This document shows, piece by piece, positions 4,375 through 6,659 of a stretch of 6,659 bases of DNA. This DNA comes from Chloroflexota bacterium (lineage in GTDB: Bacteria; Chloroflexota; Anaerolineae; B4-G1; SLSP01): the NCBI GenBank assembly GCA_012798275.1, contig JAAZNO010000211.1:1-6659 (forward strand), in the 5' to 3' direction. The position numbers and the translations under genes are program-made. Each line of letters begins with the position of its first letter. Position 1 is the first letter of the stretch. The notes beneath the pieces were generated by a model. It saw only the letters and a program-made list of their open reading frames with translations. It was not told the origin of the DNA and did no database searches.

Positions 4375-5544
4375 ATGTCGGCAGTGGTTGACTTCCTGAC
4401 CCAGGGCGCGGGCATGATTGTGGGATTTCTGGTAGCCCTCGTCCCCTTGATTATTTTGCATGAGTTGGGACACATGCTCACGGCCAAGGCCGTGGGCGTG
4501 TGGGTGCGCGAATTCGGCATCGGCTTCCCCCCACGGATCGTGAAACTGTTCCGCTGGCAGGAGACCGACTTCACTTTGAACTGGCTCCCGCTCGGCGGCT
4601 TTGCGGCGATGGAAGGCGAGGCGGCGATGCCGGCAGCGGCGGAGTCCGCCCCCGAGGAGCTATCCCCGGAGCAGCAGGCCTATGAAGCGGAGGCGCGCAA
4701 ACACAGCCTTTACGCGCAACCGCCTGCCCGTCGTCTGCCCATTTTTCTCAGCGGGCCGCTGATGAACATTCTCATCGCCTGGGTGGTGGCGGTTGCCCTC
4801 TACCTGCCAGGCCTGCCGGTCATTGACGCGATGGAAGTGCACATCACGGGCGTGGCGCCGAACTCGCCGGCGGAACTCGCCGGCATTCAGCCCGGCGATG
4901 TGCTCGTCTCGATCGGCGGGCAGCCGGTGGAGACCATGGATACCGTGGTCAACTTCACCACCGAACACCTCGGGGTCGAGATTCCCCTCACCGTGCGTCG
5001 CGACGGCGCAGAAATGACCGTGCGTTTGACGCCACGGACCAATCCGCCGGAGGGCGAAGGCGCGATGGGCGTTGCATTGCAGGGACAGGTGGTGGCCCAG
5101 CATTACGAGAAGCTCCCCTTCTCGCAAGCGGTGGCCAGAGGTAGCGGGCTTTTCTGGGAGAGCGTGAAACAATTGATCCGGCTGCCGGCGGACCTCATCA
5201 GCGGCGTGCTGCCCTGGGCGACGGCGCGCCCCATTGGCATCGTCAACATCAGCCGGCTGAGCTATGAGACACTCCAGATGAGCGCCGATACCGGCACGTT
5301 GCTTCCCATCCTCAGCCTGGTGATGAGTGTGAGCCTGAGCCTGGGCATCTTTAACCTGTTGCCGGTTCCCGCGCTTGATGGCGGCTACATCTTGTTCACC
5401 CTGGTGGAAATGATTTCGGGCAAAGCCATGACCCCGGCGCTGCAGGCACGCCTCAACTACGTGGCGATGCTGCTGCTGTTGCTGATCTTTGCGGCGGTCA
5501 CCGTGTTGGACATTCTCTATCCGGTGAGTCTGTTCACTCCCTGA
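4375..5544 (+). CDS. rseP: RseP/RasP-type site-2 intramembrane zinc metalloprotease (M50), single PDZ
   Basis: The 389-residue product cleaves transmembrane substrates within the membrane; in characterised bacteria these are anti-sigma factors and leftover signal peptides. Helix 1 (about 15-34) carries the zinc motif HELGH at 29-33. WLPLGGFAAMEGE (70-82) matches the family's conserved membrane-reentrant block. Helix 2 includes SGPLMNILIAW (126-136). One PDZ domain follows (about 152-222), with GVAPNSPAELAGIQPGDVLV (159-178) as its core. Helix 3 ends in NLLPVPALDGG (327-337), whose aspartate (D335) is the third zinc ligand. A last helix spans about 361-382. Length and single PDZ resemble Bacillus RasP rather than the two-PDZ E. 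coli RseP. A charged Ala/Glu-rich insert (about 82-112) lies between the first two helices. The ATG is set by a well-placed AAGGAG. No sigma/anti-sigma pair is in the window, so the substrate is unknown. Confidence 0.93.
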   Translation: MSAVVDFLTQGAGMIVGFLVALVPLIILHELGHMLTAKAVGVWVREFGIGFPPRIVKLFRWQETDFTLNWLPLGGFAAMEGEAAMPAAAESAPEELSPEQQAYEAEARKHSLYAQPPARRLPIFLSGPLMNILIAWVVAVALYLPGLPVIDAMEVHITGVAPNSPAELAGIQPGDVLVSIGGQPVETMDTVVNFTTEHLGVEIPLTVRRDGAEMTVRLTPRTNPPEGEGAMGVALQGQVVAQHYEKLPFSQAVARGSGLFWESVKQLIRLPADLISGVLPWATARPIGIVNISRLSYETLQMSADTGTLLPILSLVMSVSLSLGIFNLLPVPALDGGYILFTLVEMISGKAMTPALQARLNYVAMLLLLLIFAAVTVLDILYPVSLFTP

Positions 5545-5565
5545 AAACTGTCGAAGGCGAGAGCG

Positions 5566-6659
5566 ATGGCCACATCACGAAGTGTGAGAAGCGTTAAAAG
5601 CATGGAAGCCCTCTGGCGGGCTTTGGAACAGGAACACGTGGCCCCCCGGGCCGTGGATCTGCCGCACCTTTCCGGCCTCGATGCTGAGGAGCTGCGGCGC
5701 TTTGAGCGCGCCTGGCCCGCAGTGCAGCGCGCGGAGCGACGGCGGATGTTGCAGACGTTGGCGCAGCTGGCGGAAGATGATTTCGAGATGGACTTCAACG
5801 CCATTTTCCGGTTGGCGCTGCGCGACGAGGACCCTGACGTGCGCATTGCCGGCGTCGAAGGATTGTGGGAAGACGACGACGTGCTGCTCCTGCCCGACTT
5901 GCTGCGGCTGCTGCTCGACGAAACCCTCCCCGAGGTCCGCGTCGCGGTTATCCAATGCCTGGCGCATTTCGTCCTGTTGGGCGAGACGCGGAAGCTTCCC
6001 CCGCAGTCTTTTCGTCAGCTTTGCCAGGTCTTGTCCTTGATCCATCAGAACCCCCTCGAAAACCTGGAGGTGCGGCGGCGGGCGCTGGAATCGCTGGCCT
6101 ACGCCAGTGTGGCTGAGCTGCCGACCCTCATTCAGGCGGCGTACCTCCATCCGGCAGAGGCCATGCAGATCAGCGCCGTCTTCGCCATGGGCCGGAGCGC
6201 CGATCTGCGCTGGCGGGAGATGGTGATGCGGCAGCTCCATCATCCCAGCCCGGCGATGCGCTACGAGGCCGCGCGCGCGTGCGGTGAGCTCGCGACGCGA
6301 GACGCCGTTCCCGAGCTCATCGAGCTGGCGGATGATGTAGACCTCGAGGTGCAGGAGGCGGCGTTGTGGGCCCTGGGGCAGATTGGCGGCGACCTGGCGC
6401 GTCTCACCCTGGAACGCTATCTCGAGGCAGAGAGTGAGGCACTGCGCCTCGCGGCGGACGAGGCCCTCCAGGAACTGGAATTCATGCATGGCTCCCTGGA
6501 CACTTTCTTCGGCCCGCCGGAGGATCTCATCACCGAAAGCGACCTGCCCTGGGATTTCCGTCCGCGGCAGCCGGCGGCGGAGGATTTCGCGGGTGACGAA
6601 GATGAGGGCGATGAGGACGAGGGCGCGGCCTTGTGGTTTGAGGATGAGGACGAGTTCGA
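5566..6659 (+). CDS. HEAT-repeat scaffold protein with acidic tail, 3' end beyond window
   Basis: An open frame runs from the ATG at 5566 to the window edge (364 full codons plus two bases) with no stop, so the gene is partial. The product is soluble and helical, with repeated HEAT/PBS-lyase-like units at about 87-102 (DEDPDVRIAGVEGLWE), 118-135 (DETLPEVRVAVIQCLAHF), 166-181, 197-211, 228-242 (SPAMRYEAARACGEL), 259-275 (DLEVQEAALWALGQIGG) and 290-306. The spacing is about 30 residues in the clearest ones. HEAT arrays are protein-interaction scaffolds; no catalytic residues are visible. The region after 337 is strongly acidic (runs of Glu/Asp) and probably disordered. The start lies 21 nt after the protease stop, with a weak AAGGCGAG in front, so co-transcription is likely. 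An alternative start is the ATG at 5602, but it lacks a ribosome binding site. Function is unknown; the frame is supported by the repeat pattern. Confidence 0.8.
   Translation, partial: MATSRSVRSVKSMEALWRALEQEHVAPRAVDLPHLSGLDAEELRRFERAWPAVQRAERRRMLQTLAQLAEDDFEMDFNAIFRLALRDEDPDVRIAGVEGLWEDDDVLLLPDLLRLLLDETLPEVRVAVIQCLAHFVLLGETRKLPPQSFRQLCQVLSLIHQNPLENLEVRRRALESLAYASVAELPTLIQAAYLHPAEAMQISAVFAMGRSADLRWREMVMRQLHHPSPAMRYEAARACGELATRDAVPELIELADDVDLEVQEAALWALGQIGGDLARLTLERYLEAESEALRLAADEALQELEFMHGSLDTFFGPPEDLITESDLPWDFRPRQPAAEDFAGDEDEGDEDEGAALWFEDEDEF

Noticed and set aside
5575..6489. A 304-codon minus-strand frame opposite the HEAT-repeat gene
   Set aside because: The plus-strand frame shows regular HEAT repeats and operon spacing. 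The antisense product is a Gln/His/Arg-rich shadow without motifs.

Overview
The window is GC-rich bacterial chromosomal DNA holding five protein-coding genes, each with a visible ribosome binding site (weak for the last gene), plus sigma70-like promoters and one clear intrinsic terminator. The gene content (a TauE/SafE permease, a stand-alone FIST protein, a secreted GH99-like hydrolase with a long Thr/Pro/Glu linker, a one-PDZ site-2 protease and a HEAT-repeat protein) and the 'TPTPTATP' style of linker suggest a Chloroflexota (Anaerolineae-like) organism. That placement is inference from style, not a database match.

Layout from left to right: (1) 55-807, minus strand, an eight-helix TSUP/TauE-SafE anion permease. 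(2) 808-1252, a divergent intergenic region with a perfect TATAAT box facing the permease, a TTGCCT-N17-TAGAAT promoter facing the next gene, and small repeats between them. (3) 1253-2374, plus strand, a FIST_N + FIST_C sensory protein with its own promoter and a strong terminator (2401-2437), so it is probably monocistronic. (4) 2521-3900, minus strand, an exported GH99-like glycoside hydrolase with both predicted catalytic glutamates, a Thr/Pro linker and a C-terminal membrane anchor. A perfect 17-bp-arm hairpin lies inside its linker-coding DNA. (5) 3901-4374, a second divergent intergenic region with degenerate short repeats, two near-identical TCAAGTATARTG elements (the second being the -10 of a near-consensus promoter) and a 9-bp-arm hairpin in the predicted leader. 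(6) 4375-5544, plus strand, an RseP/RasP-type intramembrane metalloprotease. (7) 5566 to the window end, plus strand, a HEAT-repeat protein with an acidic tail, 21 nt after the protease and probably in its operon. It is cut by the window edge and has no stop codon in the window.

No single multi-gene system ties the window together. The permease, FIST protein and hydrolase look like independent transcription units. The only likely operon is protease plus HEAT protein. I see no mobile element, CRISPR array, tRNA or rRNA. The least ordinary sequence structures are the intragenic hairpin at 2669-2706, the repeat-rich intergenic region at 3922-4147 and the duplicated promoter element upstream of the protease.
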